From positions 6,572,001 through 6,636,000 of the forward strand of contig NC_135157.1 in assembly GCF_050948215.1 (NCBI RefSeq): a stretch of 64,000 bases of DNA. Direction: 5' to 3'. Origin of the DNA: Halictus rubicundus (lineage: Eukaryota > Arthropoda > Insecta > Hymenoptera > Halictidae). Made by a program: the position numbers and the translations under genes. The notes beneath the pieces were generated by a model. That model had not been told where the DNA came from. It saw only the letters and a list, made by a program, of their open reading frames with translations, and searched no databases. Below, in pieces: positions 1 through 12,100 of the stretch (within the stretch, counting starts at the first letter, position 1; every line of letters begins with the position of its first letter).

Positions 1-457
1 AAGTTCAGCGAAATTGTCAGGGTCGAATGTGACTACAACTATGAGTGTTGTGGCCTTAGTTAGATAAGCATTGACTATGAAATTGGACATTTCATATGCA
101 ACCTAAGATATCCCGAAGGAATGACAAGTTGATTGGCCAGTGGAATGCGGGTTTAATAACCTGACCGGAAGTATTTAGGTAAGGACATGTTCCTCATGGT
201 AGCCTGAAAAATTACTACGGCCTATCCCCACTACGTCACTTGCCCGTAGCTTTGCCCGTAGCTGTCCCCACGGGCATCAGCGGGCGCCCATGCCCGCTAA
301 TAGGCACGCTGAGCGGTTCTTATGTATTATAATCATACAGCCAGTGTTGTCTTATCTATCAGACGCAGATTCCTTCACCTAGCAAATTTGTCATTTGTAT
401 AAAGTACTCAAAGTCCGAGGCTTATGTCAGAAAATCGTAGGTTAATTTGATTCTCAC
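1..457. other. P450 intron or flank, no confident exon
   Basis: This stretch lies downstream of P450 exon 4. It has a short GC-rich patch at 240-300 with repeated TGCCCGTAGC and a GGGCA/TGCCC inverted motif. A 34-codon minus-strand open stretch at the left edge is not convincing as an exon (see rejected items). Confidence 0.5.
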
Positions 458-617
458 CATTAAGAAGTTCTTGAGCTCTTTGTTCAGCTCGAGGAGAACG
501 TTGTAACCGGAGGCCTCGGGTGCAATGTAACGGATCCAAGGGAAAGTGGTGAGAAGCCCGCCGACCATGTCGAAGATATTCGCCCGACGTTGCATCAAGT
601 TTATAAAATACTGTAAC
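458..617 (-). CDS. P450 exon 4: F-G region
   Basis: The acceptor CCCCACAG precedes GTTACAG, and the donor is ATG followed by GTGAGA. It encodes YFINLMQRRANIFDM followed by the FPWIRYIAPE block and the stretch LNKELKNFLM. No later P450 exon can be recognised between this exon and the left edge. Confidence 0.85.
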
Positions 618-3600
618 CTGTGGGGCGACGTTCGAAAGACAGCAATTAACGATCACAGCCGAATGAGCATCGAATACACGAGACCTACTTGCGAGTCGCT
701 TCTAAACGCTCGCCGCGGATCGTTAGCTTCCGTTTGAGATTTGCCGCGCGTTTCTTTCGCGATCCTCGGCTACCTACGGCTGGTCCTCGATTCGCGATGC
801 TTGTTTGCTCAACGCCATTTTCTTGGGCGTCGAACAAACAGCGGAAACGTATTCGACAACCTCACGGTAATTGCCAAAAAAAAAGCGTCGCTGATCAACT
901 TGACTGTTCGCTTACAGTTCGTAATGCGTGTTGTTTCGGGACACTTCTCGATAGCAATGTCGATTGGGAATTTCTTCTTTCAATAATAATAACAAGCCGA
1001 AAATAATGTAACAATATTGTTAAATTCTTCTAATATATTTACGGTTCTGCTTTTTACTCATTCATTCAAAAGTAAACATCGTTCGCCAGACGAGTAATCA
1101 AACAATTTTCAACGGTGATGTATCTTAGAAAGGAACATCCTTCCAACGCGTAAAACTAAGTTAGACAATTATACTCATCAAGGAAATTAAGATATAGTGC
1201 GTCATCCGTATACTGCGAATCTATATAGAGTGATCGGAGCAGACGAGGACAATTTGATCATTCGAGGTCGAGGACGATTTTATGCATTCATGACAAAAAC
1301 GTCATATGTAAAAGAGTAAAACTATGCAAAACTAAAATTTTGTAAAACAATAAAAGCATTTAAAACTTTGAATAAACACCGTTGTGTAATATTTGTTTTT
1401 AAAATTTTTGTGAAAAGAACTGAAGAATATTTACATCGCGTGACTAACTGAGGCAATTTTTATTTTGTAACACATAATGGACCAGATAATATAAACTACG
1501 ACTCCAGAATTAGTGAAAGTGGAAATTCACGTAATAAGGGACCTGTATCTACTAAAATGAAGTTCTTTTTAATCTTATGAACAGGTTGAGTAGGTAAAAT
1601 TTAAAATCGTAGGAAGATCGAAACAATTTAACAATATCAATATATTATCTTCAGGCTAATCAAATTATTAAAAAAAGAAAGACAAATGTTTATTCAACCC
1701 TTCGTCAACAATAGGGTTTTTCATTAACATGGTCTGCATATTGGATATTTCATTTCCTGGCCCGATTTCTCATAATTTTGAGCTTTAAAAAAATTTGGAA
1801 AAATTTCTGGAACACTTCATATAGCCATTAATTTAACGCGCAGGCCAAATATTCGAACCCTTTTGCGATAAAAATTATGAAAGTTATGAAGAAATGGGAC
1901 TTTCTGTCAGCAGAGAGTTAAACGTTGAAAATTAAAGTAAAAAAACTAGTTGAGAGGTGTGAGTGCATAGTGGCAGAGAAATCGCATAAATACCTCTCAC
2001 CCTCCAAGAAGCGCTTTCCCGTCGACAATCGCCACAAAACGTTTATCACCGCAGGTGCGAATATTGGCTTCAATTGTCTCACACCTCCGCCCTTCAGCTT
2101 GTCCAGAACCTCGACCATCTCTTCTATGATCATGGCCGACATCGTGCTTTTTCCGTAACCGAAGTCCTTCAGAGTATGAATCATCCAACCGCGCAAATCC
2201 TTCCAGTCCTGTCCATCGTTCATCGAAATGCCTTGCGAGAACGATAAGTTCATGACGATTAATCGTCAGCGAAAGAAATCGTCGGTGAAAGGAAAACATG
2301 AAAACTTTATGCACTAGCTTAAAATTTCACCGGTTTAAAATACTGCGAAATCATTTGAATATTCACGAGCGTTTTGTAATTCGATGTACGAGAATATTCA
2401 CACAAAATGCGAGGTAAAGAAACAATGCTCGAAGAGCCTGAATTCATTTACGATGTGTCTCAATGCCTACCATTTCTGTAGCAATAAATTAGACTGCGGA
2501 TGTTTACAATTTTGCAATTTTGCGGCAATTTTCAATTTTTGTAGACACATTTTGAGAAAGCGAAATCATATGAAATTTTATTTTTAGAGGGAATAGAATT
2601 TATATAAAAATACGATCTGCATAAAAATAGTACTAAATTCTATCGAATTTTATGTTTTCGGATTTTTTGAAAATTATTATAAATGCATAACATTCCCTAA
2701 ATTTTTATAAATGCATAAGTTCTATCATCGTTGATCTGTATCGACTAAATGGATTAGATCGTCCACTTTTCGAGTTGCATTGATAAGCACGTTGACGTTA
2801 GTACGCACCTTGCTTCTTTCCCAAATTACGGATCTTGATGAACTCGTTCCAAGGCCGACCATCGAACGGCTCGTTTTTCAGCACAGCATGGACCATTTTG
2901 GATCCAGAAACGGCAAACACCTTCTCTGCACCCATATACAGGGTTATTGCGTTCTCGCCGTATTGTTTGCAAAGCTTCTGTATCGCCATGTGCAATCCGC
3001 CATGTTTCATCGTTAATCGTCGCACTAACAACCGATTGCCAACAATCGGCCAGGGAAGCGGCCCTGAAAAATAATTCGACAATTAAAAAGCGGACAATAA
3101 AAAAAAAACAGCACCTAAACGCTAACGTTCTATCGACAAATTATCTATAACTTCTAACAATTAGAGCAATTTCACTGTTTCCTGTTATTCTGCCTGCTTA
3201 AATATTGACGACAAAAGAAGTTAGTGATGTCAAAATGTACAATTCAAAAGACGTGATACCGCATATCAGTAAACATAAATAAGTAGCGAAAAAATACCGT
3301 GTTATTAAAAGAATATTTATAATTGCAAATATAACTTATATAAATATTAACATAACACGCCGTACAAACGTTACATGAAGGATAATCAAACTAGTAATTT
3401 AACGGAATGGGCACAAACTTGACACAGATCAAATTATTATAATAATAATATTTCAAGTAAGATGTTATTATTAGACAGCGGATTTTATGCATTTTTGGCA
3501 GAAATGCGTAGCTCTAATTTAAAACAGTAAAAACATTAGAAGAATTGAAAAATACTTTAATATTATTTTCCACCTATTAAACATATTAAGAAAAAAAAAA

Positions 3601-6255
3601 AAATTCTATTTCACTTCAATTTGTTGCAATCCAGGTCGAAAATTTTGCATAAAGATTCTCTGTCTAGTTGTTATGCTTGTATACATGTAGCTTTATAACT
3701 ATAAAAAGATAGTCAGTAATTACTTTTGAGGTGCAGTACATCAAACTCCAAGTTAATTCATTTTCATTCATGGAACGTCTCGTAGGCGTTAATTGAAACC
3801 TTTCGGGCCCACTGCTGGTTTAATCAAACCGATCGCTATTATACATTTCGAAAACATTGAGGAGCTAATCGTCGCGGAATTTTCCTAGTTTGTCGTGTTA
3901 GAGCATGTTCCCAAGCATTTTTCTCAATAAACAAAAGTAACCCTCTCCCGGAATTTTTAACCCTTATATAGATTATCGTGGCCGGTGAATTAATAATTGT
4001 TTGATGCGTGTCGACGCTACTGTTTAAAAATTTAGGCAATTATTCTTTATCTCACAATGTTTCTAATATCGGAAAGTAATTTTGAAAGTGTTAATGATAT
4101 TAATATATTTTATTATTCTCATTAATATCTATGAAAAGAGAATGTGCCCTATGAATTTTACGGATTCTAAATTTTTTTTTCATAAATTAATTTCAGTAGG
4201 AGTTCATTGTCAGCATCCTATACAGTACAATTGTACGGTTCTATTGAGAGAACTTAACGTGACCTCAACTTCGCAATGAAACAAAGTAGAAAACTGTAAA
4301 TATTCGCGACAAACTGCAGCTACTACTACATTGAATTTTGCCTATACGTGCATGTTCGTGCAGTTCGTATGTACTAGCATGGTGCGACCGCTCATCAACT
4401 ATTCCAACCAATTAGTAAAAGTCGTTCGGAATGTTTATCACCGTATGCACGTGATACAAACGTGAAATTTGAGCTAGGTAATCGATGGTCATACGGAAGA
4501 GATAATAACATAGTTTTTGCTTTGTGGACACTGAATATGTATAAATGCCGGAGTCATTCGTGACTTCAGCGCGATAGGTGGGAATAAATTCGAGCGACCG
4601 TCAATGAAGTATCGGTGCGCGTCAGAAATGACTTCGGCATAAGCTAGAATTATTCACAATTTCGACCGATAGCAGTTTTTTAAACAATTTCTTCTCAAAA
4701 AAATTCAAACCATTTGGCTCACTTTTAAAAAAGGTATTCACTTCTAAATGGCGTATAAATATAACTGATTCAAATATAAAAGACTCATTTCTTAAATTTT
4801 CAATACGACAAAATATAATAAAAAGCAATATTGAGTACTTTCTCTCTGATTCGCACTCACAAGGGAACATATTCAGATGCGAAAATTCGATTTAGATGAA
4901 ACTTATGGGAGCTTATAGTTCTTTGAAAAATATTTGACACGTGTTTTTTTTTTTATCGGCAGACATCCACTTTGAAGGGGTGAAAACAGCCTCGAAGGTG
5001 AATCCTTCGAGGATTCACAGTTTAAAAAGGCTGCAGGTATATTTTGACCGAAGGCCCAACGACTGCAGAAATTCACAGGCGAATTGGCTATAAAAGTCGG
5101 TACCCTTACTCCGCCGCGGTAATTAGGACCCCGTCACGCTGCTATCTGCGCCACCTTCTTTAGCTACTAATAAAACAATAAACGACACATAACCCAGTGG
5201 TATTGTTTAAAATACTATACACGATAAAAAAAAACACGTGTCAAATATTTTTCAAAGAACTATAAGCTCCCATAAGTTTCATCTAAATCGGATTTTCGCA
5301 TCTGAATATGTTCCCTTGTCTGTAATACTACAGTGAATACAGTTAATGGAACAAAAGTAATGTATTTGATACTGTTCGATTCTTATAATATTTCTATTTC
5401 TACCGTTTAAAATTGCAGCTACCCATTTTTGTCATAAATGGATAACCATCAGCAGTTTCATAATAACTGTCTAATTTTTTTAAAAAAGCAACAATGTCAC
5501 ACTTATCTAGACATTGTACGATTACACAAAATACATTTGAAAGGAATAAACGTGTGTAGTAATCACCCTCGGTAACATTATTACGATCTAAACAAGGTTC
5601 GGCAATTCTAGCGTAAATAAACAGGCCGTTCAATTTCATAGCGGTGTAAGTCGATAAGGTCGACTACTGGGCATTGACAAAATAAAACAAACCGTAATTC
5701 CTCGGAGAGAAAGCATCGTGTTGAGGTAAAAAATCAAAGGATACGAAAAAGATCGACTTGTTCGGTAGACTGAATCCAATTTCCAAAATTGTTTACAAAT
5801 CAAGCAGGGCTCTTCGTACAAAAACAAAAAATCAATCGAGCATATATATCTACACCAGTTTTGGATTAAACGGCAGAAATATTCGTTCTCTGAAGCCCGA
5901 AGTCGCGCACGTGTGGCGGCAGTGAGCTTGTCGTTAGCAAACATCCGGCACGTTACTCCGAAAACTCTTGTTGACCGTTAGAGCCCTTTCACACGGAGAT
6001 ACAAGAACTCTTCGATTCACGTGGATCATACGTATCGCGTGCTGCACGGGTACACGTGTACGTGTCGGACGTTTCATTACCGAGCTTATATTTCATACGC
6101 GTGGACGTATGTTCGTGAACGCGATTCGTGTGTCGCTGTGTGAAAAAGCTGTTAGCCGCTGTAGGGTACCCCCAATTACTGTGGGTGCTCCAATTACTGT
6201 GTCTATATTAATTATACTTATTTTTAAAGCATAATAAATATAAAAAGAGATACAT

Positions 6256-6292
<37 letters not shown>

Positions 6293-6723
6293 ACTGATTT
6301 TAATGAAAAAAATGTAGTATCTCTTTTTTAATATCCATTATGCTCTAAAAAGAAGATATAATTGATATAGGCACAGTACCCTCATAGTAATTGGTTCTTA
6401 TACCTTAGAACGGTGTAATACCGTTTGCAGACGGTTGGCTTAACCGAAGCCGGGTGCTACCTATAGTCCGCCTCGTTATTTCGGCCGCGCGTAGTTAATT
6501 TAGTAAGAGAGGAAGGAAGAGGTACAGCGAAAGGTAGCGAGAAATAGTCAGTGAATGAAGATCGATGCACTGACTTCATCGGGCGCGTCGGCGACCGGTT
6601 GCGAACCAGGTGCAACGCCGGTGGACGCAGCTTCTGCTTACCTGGGGGTTGGCCGGCCACACGCATTCTGACCAGCGTGTAGAGCAGTGTTAAAATCACG
6701 ATCAGCAGTATCAGTGCCACCAT
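458..6723 (-). CDS. Cytochrome P450, CYP2 clan, 5' half (partial)
   Basis: This is a haem-thiolate monooxygenase of the endoplasmic reticulum. The four coding exons, in transcript order, are 6642-6723, 2809-3063, 1994-2231 and 458-617. They join in phases 1, 1 and 2 with GT/AG borders and give 245 residues. Residues 3-18 are a hydrophobic N-terminal anchor. The proline hinge PPGPLPWPIVGN (26-37) is split by intron 1. The C-helix motif WKDLR is at 122-126, followed by LKDFGYG. The segment around FPWIRYIAPEASGYN is typical of CYP2-clan insect P450s such as CYP15, CYP305 and CYP343. Family members have about 500 residues, so the I-helix, ExxR and haem-cysteine exons must lie left of position 1. 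The ATG at 6723 is chosen because it starts the anchor directly. The exact CYP family is not assigned. Substrates in this clan include juvenile-hormone and ecdysteroid precursors, but nothing here decides the substrate. Confidence 0.9.
618..1993 (-). other. P450 intron 3
   Basis: This 1.4-kb intron has a GC-richer part at 640-960 and is AT-rich elsewhere. No gene or clear repeat was recognised in it. Confidence 0.75.
1994..2231 (-). CDS. P450 exon 3: C-helix
   Basis: The acceptor is CTCGCAAG and the donor is GAGAG followed by GTATTT. It encodes residues 113-191 with MNDGQDWKDLRGW, where the Trp and Arg normally contact haem propionates, and ends near TGKRFLEGE. The GTATTT donor is weak, but it is the only one seen that keeps the frame into exon 4. 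Confidence 0.87.
2489..2732. mobile_element. Probable AGACTGCGGAT-family copy
   Basis: The left end TTAGACTGCGGATGTTTA is clear. The right end near AAATGCATAAGTTCTATC is eroded. It lies in the short intron between P450 exons 2 and 3. Confidence 0.4.
2809..3063 (-). CDS. P450 exon 2: proline hinge to B region
   Basis: The acceptor TTTTTCAG precedes GGCCG, and the donor is CAAG followed by GTGCGT. The exon encodes residues 28-112, including GPLPWPIVGN and the segment FDGRPWNEF typical of CYP2-clan proteins. Confidence 0.9.
3471..3667. mobile_element. AGACTGCGGAT-family MITE copy
   Basis: The copy is about 197 bp. The left end TTAGACAGCGGATTTTATGC faces the right end GCATAAAGATTCTCTGTCTAG. The interior shares TAATTTAAAACAGTA and CACCTATTAAAC-like blocks with the copy at 42339-42533. 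Confidence 0.75.
4859..5319. mobile_element. Long-arm inverted-repeat MITE
   Basis: This is a 461-bp element with inverted arms of about 100 bp (4859-4958 and 5222-5319), nearly identical, starting ACAAGGGAACATATTC. The GC-richer centre has a small hairpin around CCTTCGAGG. There is no coding capacity. Target duplications are unclear, so the superfamily is not assigned. Confidence 0.85.
6172..6394. mobile_element. Diverged inverted-repeat MITE around an AT microsatellite
   Basis: The arms start CCAATTACT and share AGCATAAT and AAAGAGATAC in inverted orientation over about 85-90 bp, with perhaps 75-80% identity. The loop is an (AT)n tract at 6259-6290. Confidence 0.7.
6259..6290. repeat. AT microsatellite
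   Basis: About 16 AT units form the loop of the MITE at 6172-6394. Confidence 0.95.
6642..6723 (-). CDS. P450 exon 1: membrane anchor
   Basis: The exon encodes 27 residues plus one base. It starts at the only suitable ATG and runs through a run of Leu/Ile/Val into a basic stretch (RMR) that stops transfer. It ends at CCAG followed by GTAAG. The next 3.6 kb is intron. Confidence 0.88.
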
Positions 6724-6844
6724 GGTCTTTCTGTAGCGTGTCGACGAACGAGGTCTCCGTGTGCTCTCTCGGCTGTGGTCCCTAACGGTTCACCGACGAC
6801 GATCTAACGTGCGGCTATTGTCGGGTAGCGACCAATCCGAAGCG

Positions 6845-6855
6845 TTTTAAAGCCC
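6845..6855 (-). promoter_or_regulatory. Possible TATA-like element of the P450 gene
   Basis: On the minus strand a CTTTAAAACG motif lies about 125 bp upstream of the P450 ATG, with an ATTGG (reverse CCAAT) directly after it. The spacing would put transcription start roughly 90-100 bp before the ATG. This is a motif match only. Confidence 0.25.
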
Positions 6856-7099
6856 AGCTTGGGTTGCCGATAACGCTGCTCCTTCGATAAGCTCGACAGC
6901 CACGGGTTACGAGCCGCCCGTCGTCGCTCTCCTTTGCTCCCCGGCCTTGTCAACGTCAAAGAAAAGAAGAGGACACGAAAGTTGGCGGTGCTTCAATGGG
7001 AGATATAGTTAGACAACTTTTTCCGGGCTGTCACATCGCGTTCGGTGTCGATTACATTCGGTTCATGTTCCCGCGCTACTACAAGGCGCCTTAATTATC

Positions 7100-7302
7100 G
7101 GTGCACCGCATATCTCTATGCGAAATACAAATTGTTAGAAAATTTAGAGACACATTTAACAGGAGAAAATTCAACCTTGTTTCTTTGCATTTTAACGCGT
7201 TGACAGCGCTACGTTTAGTACTCTCGAATTCTTTCGATATCTTAGCCGTTTTGTATTTCATCCGCTCAGGTTTGCTACCGATGCACAAAATCCGCAGTCT
7301 AT
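7100..7302. mobile_element. Degraded AGACTGCGGAT-family copy
   Basis: The right end GCACAAAATCCGCAGTCTA is clear. The left end (ATATCTCTATGCGAAAT) resembles the left end at 55994-56191. Confidence 0.45.
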
Positions 7303-7478
7303 TGGACACGACGGGCGGTGCTTACTAACTTTTTTTTAGTACTTGAGTAACTTTTTTTTATCATTAGGTCAATTAAGGAATCGGATAAGAGTGCTTCGGG
7401 TTTGTAAAATTTAAACGCGACCCTGAATATTTTTGGACAAAGTTCGATACATCTATTAGCGGGCAAGAACGCCCACCG

Positions 7479-8069
7479 CACAGTGGGACCGTATAATTAG
7501 TAGGAAAAAAGTCCGAAATTGAAGGTAAAAAAATGTAAGTTTTGGTGAATGTTTCATGAACGCTCTATAAAAACTTCGTATGTTCGTTTCTTGTAAGCTA
7601 TGTCACGTTTTGTAGAGTGCGAAGCACAAGTTACCAAACGTTACTAATTGAAACTATTTTTAGGCGATAGTAACATTATTATACTTAATGTAAATTCGAA
7701 AATGTTTTGCCTTCACTTGCCATTTTATGAGAAATAATTTTTTGAAAATTAGGACTAATACAATCCGGTACGACAAAAATCGGCAAATTCTTCGAAAATC
7801 AAGATTTGTCTCAAATTGTAAAATAGTTCTAAGACGCTACTGTATTCAATGCCGCAGGACAATTTTCTCAACAATTATTTTATATTAACAATCGAGTGGT
7901 AAGTTGATGTTACTTTACCTTAAAAAATTACTTTTTTCGCAATCAAAAACACAATAAACTTAAAGATTGAGACCTTCTATTTACAACGACACCACATAAG
8001 TTGACATCAGCAGCCGCATCTGATGTGTAGAACTTCTTTCCAACTACATTGGGCATTTGGCTCACTGTG
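7479..8069. mobile_element. Transib-like non-autonomous element
   Basis: This 591-bp element begins CACAGTG and ends CACTGTG. Subterminal blocks also match: TAGTAGGAAAAAAGT on the left and TAGTTGGAAAGAAGT in the reverse complement of the right. Flanking pentamers are CACCG (7474-7478) and CGCCA (8070-8074), each one CpG-type change from a CGCCG duplication. Transib elements have CACWRTG ends and 5-bp CG-rich target duplications. No transposase frame remains. Confidence 0.65.
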
Positions 8070-8854
8070 CGCCATTCTGTGTATGCTTAGGGCAAGAAAA
8101 TTGTTGCCCGTACGGGCAAACGCTGAACAGGGCCCTGTTTAAATACCTGTGTTTTCTTTAGAATTACACGACTTTTTTTTTAACAGACTTAAAACTGGTT
8201 CACACAAGTTAAAAATTGTGATTTTCGATAAACCTAATGCGCTTAAAATTATTTCTAGTAAGCCATCTATCATGTGTTACATGGATGACTTACGAAGCTG
8301 AATTGATAATTCGACTTACTATTTTTTAGATTGAATTCACGTGGAAGAATTACATTCATCGTCCGGTTCAACGCGTCTGAAGCAATCATTACGTAATTTT
8401 ACTGTCGAAGAGAACCGTGTCCTATAGAAGATAAGATTTCAGACTCAAACTACGATACTATGAAACTATAGTCAAGTATGCACGAATATATGAAATTATT
8501 ATTTTTGTCATGTAACAATATAATATATACTATCCATTGCAGTAATTTTATGTTTATGATAAATTACAAGTAATTAGTATATACTAAAAATGCACATACG
8601 ATTGAAGTAAAAAAAAATGATGCCAAAAGTAATTAAAATCGTTTATTTTTATTTATTTCTTTCTTTTGTAAGCCACACAGCATTTTTGACGATTGCAAAA
8701 ATGAAGCTATAATACTGAAAAACGGCAAATAAAAAGAATAATTGTTTCGAGTGAAGGCAATGTGTCAAACGTTATCTCCGTGTACAAAATGATTTATTTG
8801 ACAAGACAATGACATAAAATCGTTTAAGTAAGTCTATATGTTTGTATTTACAAG

Positions 8855-8860
8855 TTTATT
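8855..8860 (-). terminator. Candidate UTP20 polyadenylation signal
   Basis: An AATAAA hexamer on the minus strand lies 127 bp after the UTP20 stop codon. A second AATAAA is at 8793-8798. Either could define the 3' end. Confidence 0.4.
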
Positions 8861-8986
8861 TCCTATTTACAGCAAGTACTGTCAACAGAAAGGTATCATA
8901 CATGCATCGTAAAAAATGATTTAAAATAGTCATAACTGTACTTCATTTCCACAACATTTCCCTTATTTTATGTACACTAGATTCCT

Positions 8987-9136
8987 TCATACGATATCTA
9001 AATCAACCTCCTTCTTCGGACGTTTCTTTACCATTTTTTTCCCTCTCATGGTACTCGATTTCCTCTTCCTAGCTTCTTTCTTCTTCTGTTGCCTAGCTAT
9101 TTTACGTTTCGCAGCCAGCTCCGGATCCGTTACATA
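8987..9136 (-). CDS. UTP20: UTP20 terminal exon with basic tail
   Basis: The exon begins YVTDPELAAKRKIARQ and ends in a run of Lys/Arg before a short acidic end (DLDIV) and TGA. The acceptor TTGTTGTAG joins in phase 0 to the donor CAGCAG/GTACAT of the preceding exon. Confidence 0.93.
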   Translation of the reverse strand, partial: YVTDPELAAKRKIARQQKKKEARKRKSSTMRGKKMVKKRPKKEVDLDIV

Positions 9137-12100
9137 CTACAACAACAAGTATTTCAGTATACACATTGTAATTTACAACATTAGGATAAACATAAAAATG
9201 TACCTGCTGCGTGCGTATCTTTCTTCTTTCGGTTTTCTTGATGTCCAACTTTTGTTGTACACGACTGAGCAACCTAGTGTATTCTTCGTTACCCATGCGT
9301 TTCTTTATCATTGTGGCTGCTTCTTTTGCCAATCGACGTAAAGCGACATTATGCTCTTCTGTCGATGCCATTTCACGTGCGATCGGTGACATTATGCTGA
9401 AAAGTACCCCGTTCAAATGTTCTATGGGTATGGTTGCCACGACCCCGGCTACCCATTTCAAGAAAGCAGTTCTCTGAAGAATACGTTAGAGTACAATAAT
9501 AATATAACAATAATACAACATAGTATAACAATAATACAACATACCACTGATTTCGATTTAGGAGCCCGCGTTATCTCTACATTCACAGCCTTTCTCAATT
9601 TTCTAAGCAACCAAGGAAGAGACAACTGGTTCTTGTCTTTTTCTTTAGTTCCATCACCTTTATCGGCGATCGCATCATCGCATGTATTAACAGACTTTAG
9701 AATTCTCGCGATAAAAATTAAATTCTTAACGGTTTGGTCCATCAGTTCTTCAAACGTTGTGTCTGGTAGCAGTTGCGCGATTAAATCTAAACTCAAGCTT
9801 CTTATAATACTAGTAGGGTCATAGTACATGTAGCCAGATTCTGCTTCGCATTTCTCCGGGTTTTCTAATAGATCTACGATCTTGTCAATATCAAGGGCGG
9901 CTAAAATGAACCCGATCATCTGAGACGCTGCTAGACGAACCCACGCATGCGGATGCGCCAATAAAGATTGACTATATTCTGAAATGTATAGAAAATTACA
10001 TTAATATAAATAATAATGGAATGGTCGGAAAACAGAGCATCAAACTTACCAGCAATTGAGCAAACAGCTTCTTTGTACTGATTGGTCTTGAGAAATGCCG
10101 TACAGTTCGCCGATATTTTCAACAATAATTGTAGAACTTGGAACATGTGATGATCTTTCAGTCTTTCTGGATCTTTGATGTTTGGTTGCATTTCTAATTC
10201 AGCAGCTGTGTGTAATTTCACGAAACGTCCAGGTTCTTCTTTGTCGTCGAACTTTGCGTGAAATTGTTTTAATATAAGAGGTAGCGCTTCCTTTAGGCGA
10301 GATTCGAAAGTGTCTTTCTCTACGCTGACAAATATTCCGCACAATTGAGCAGCCAGAACACGGTGAGATATCTGAAACAATTAATTTTACTCGTGACAAT
10401 AAATCATAAAACAATATTTGTCAGGATGAATCTCTGATAATTACCTCGGTATCTCTTAACCACTCCAGAACAATGTCAAAAAGCTTGCTCCTTTTATTAT
10501 AAGGTATACGAGTAATCATTTCTTTAATACATTTGGCGCATAATTTGCGACATGTTGGGTCATCGTCGTTCACCAAACTCGCGCTCGCCATTACGAATAT
10601 GAGACCCGACTTCAGAACCAGAGTTCTCTAAAATTGGAAATATAAAAAATGGTCAAAATAGCTGAAGATAAATTTGTAAATAATATTAGTGACTCTACCC
10701 ACTACTGGAAATCCCGTAACTATGCTGTGAAGCATTTCTAATGCGCTCAGTCGACCAGGTTGCATCTCATAGTTTAACTGCGTCAAATAAAACGCAATGT
10801 GTTTGTTTAAGTGTTTTCCAAGAGGATATTCCATTATGTAAGAATAAAAAACAGAACGAGACTGCTGTCGAACGTGTTCCAATTCCGATGTGATGCTCAA
10901 AGTGGCAACTTTCTCCATGACAAGATACATTTCTGGGAAATTCATCTTGCGAGCGATTATTGCTTTCAGCAATCCAAATGCTGTCGCGTGTTTGTCATTG
11001 TCGTGAATATCTTGTTCGGCGTACATAATCAGAACCTTCAGCTGGTCCGTAGTAATTGTATAATTTTTCACATCGCGAACAATTACGGACATACACTTAA
11101 AGCCAGCCATGACGAGATCAAAATTGTCTCCTTTGCTCAAACCAGCTGCTGCGTATTTGTGCAGTATATTAAAGATAGATGTACAGATTTCAGAGATTGA
11201 CTCCTGTATCGAAGATAGGTCCATCTTGAGCAACCAGTTTAAACATTGTAGAGCTAGTGTGCTCAACTACAAAAGAGATTAAAATCGTTAGAAGAGAAAC
11301 TTACAATTACTACAATTTCCTGTGTATAGTCATATTTGAGGTAATTTACCTTAACATGTTGAGACTTCAAACAATCGCTTGTAATTGGTACAAACGGATC
11401 TATGAAAGGTGCAAACGCTTCGCCGGATATTTTGTCTCTTTTCAGCAATATATGAAAGAGTTTCAAGCCAAACTCCATAATAATATGCACATTAGTATTT
11501 ATCGATGTTTTTGAAACAGCTTTTACACCCATTCTATTTTTTGGCTGCAATGGTATGATATACAAGTCTGGTTTCCGTCTGGCTAACGCTTCCGCTTCTT
11601 TTTCTGTATACTCTTTCTGCTTTTTTTGAGGTAGCAGTTGCGGAATGCTTTCAGAAACTATGCCGTAAAGAAATATCAACATTTGTTCGAGTGGTATAAA
11701 TGCGTTATCAGCTAGACCCAATACCACGTTCCTTAAACATTCCACCACTTTCTGAATCGTTTTATGCGAGTGCGTTCTCATTAGTACTTCCTTCAACGGC
11801 AAAATCAAGTCCACCAAACATGATTCAGTAATATACTCTGCTAATATATGAAAAATATCGAAACTTTTCGTAGACTTTGCTTCCGACACATTTTTCACAA
11901 TTCCGATAACTTCCTTCTCTTCGGCCGTTAAACCGAATAGGTCTACTTTACACACCTAATGAAAAGAGTATGTTATTAATACATTATTAACACTACTTCT
12001 TTCGATAGTACATGCGGCACCACTTACAGATAATATGCTCTGAAGGTTTTCATTGATATCAAATTTCTGGAAATATGGCTTCAAAGCAACCAACACTGAT

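Larger units (their letters stand above)
3064..6641 (-). other. P450 intron 1 (3.6 kb)
   Basis: This large first intron carries three inverted-repeat elements, listed separately at 3471-3667, 4859-5319 and 6172-6394. The remainder is AT-rich with no recognisable coding exon. A cysteine-containing plus-strand reading frame at 4082-4279 has no ATG at its start and no supporting splice context. Confidence 0.75.
6724..8986. other. Intergenic DNA between UTP20 3' end and P450 5' end
   Basis: The 2.26-kb spacer between two co-oriented genes contains a degraded AGACTGCGGAT-family repeat (about 7100-7302), a Transib-like element (7479-8069) and the UTP20 3' untranslated region. No coding exon was seen. 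Confidence 0.7.

Noticed and set aside
1..105. Minus-strand open stretch at the left edge with TFDPDN, reminiscent of the P450 segment after exon 4
   Set aside because: The residues just before it do not match the expected P450 helix, and the phase does not fit a clean acceptor. It is probably coincidence.
4082..4279. Plus-strand frame with signal-like start and three cysteines in P450 intron 1
   Set aside because: It has no ATG at the start, the DNA is very AT-rich, and there is no splice or homology support.
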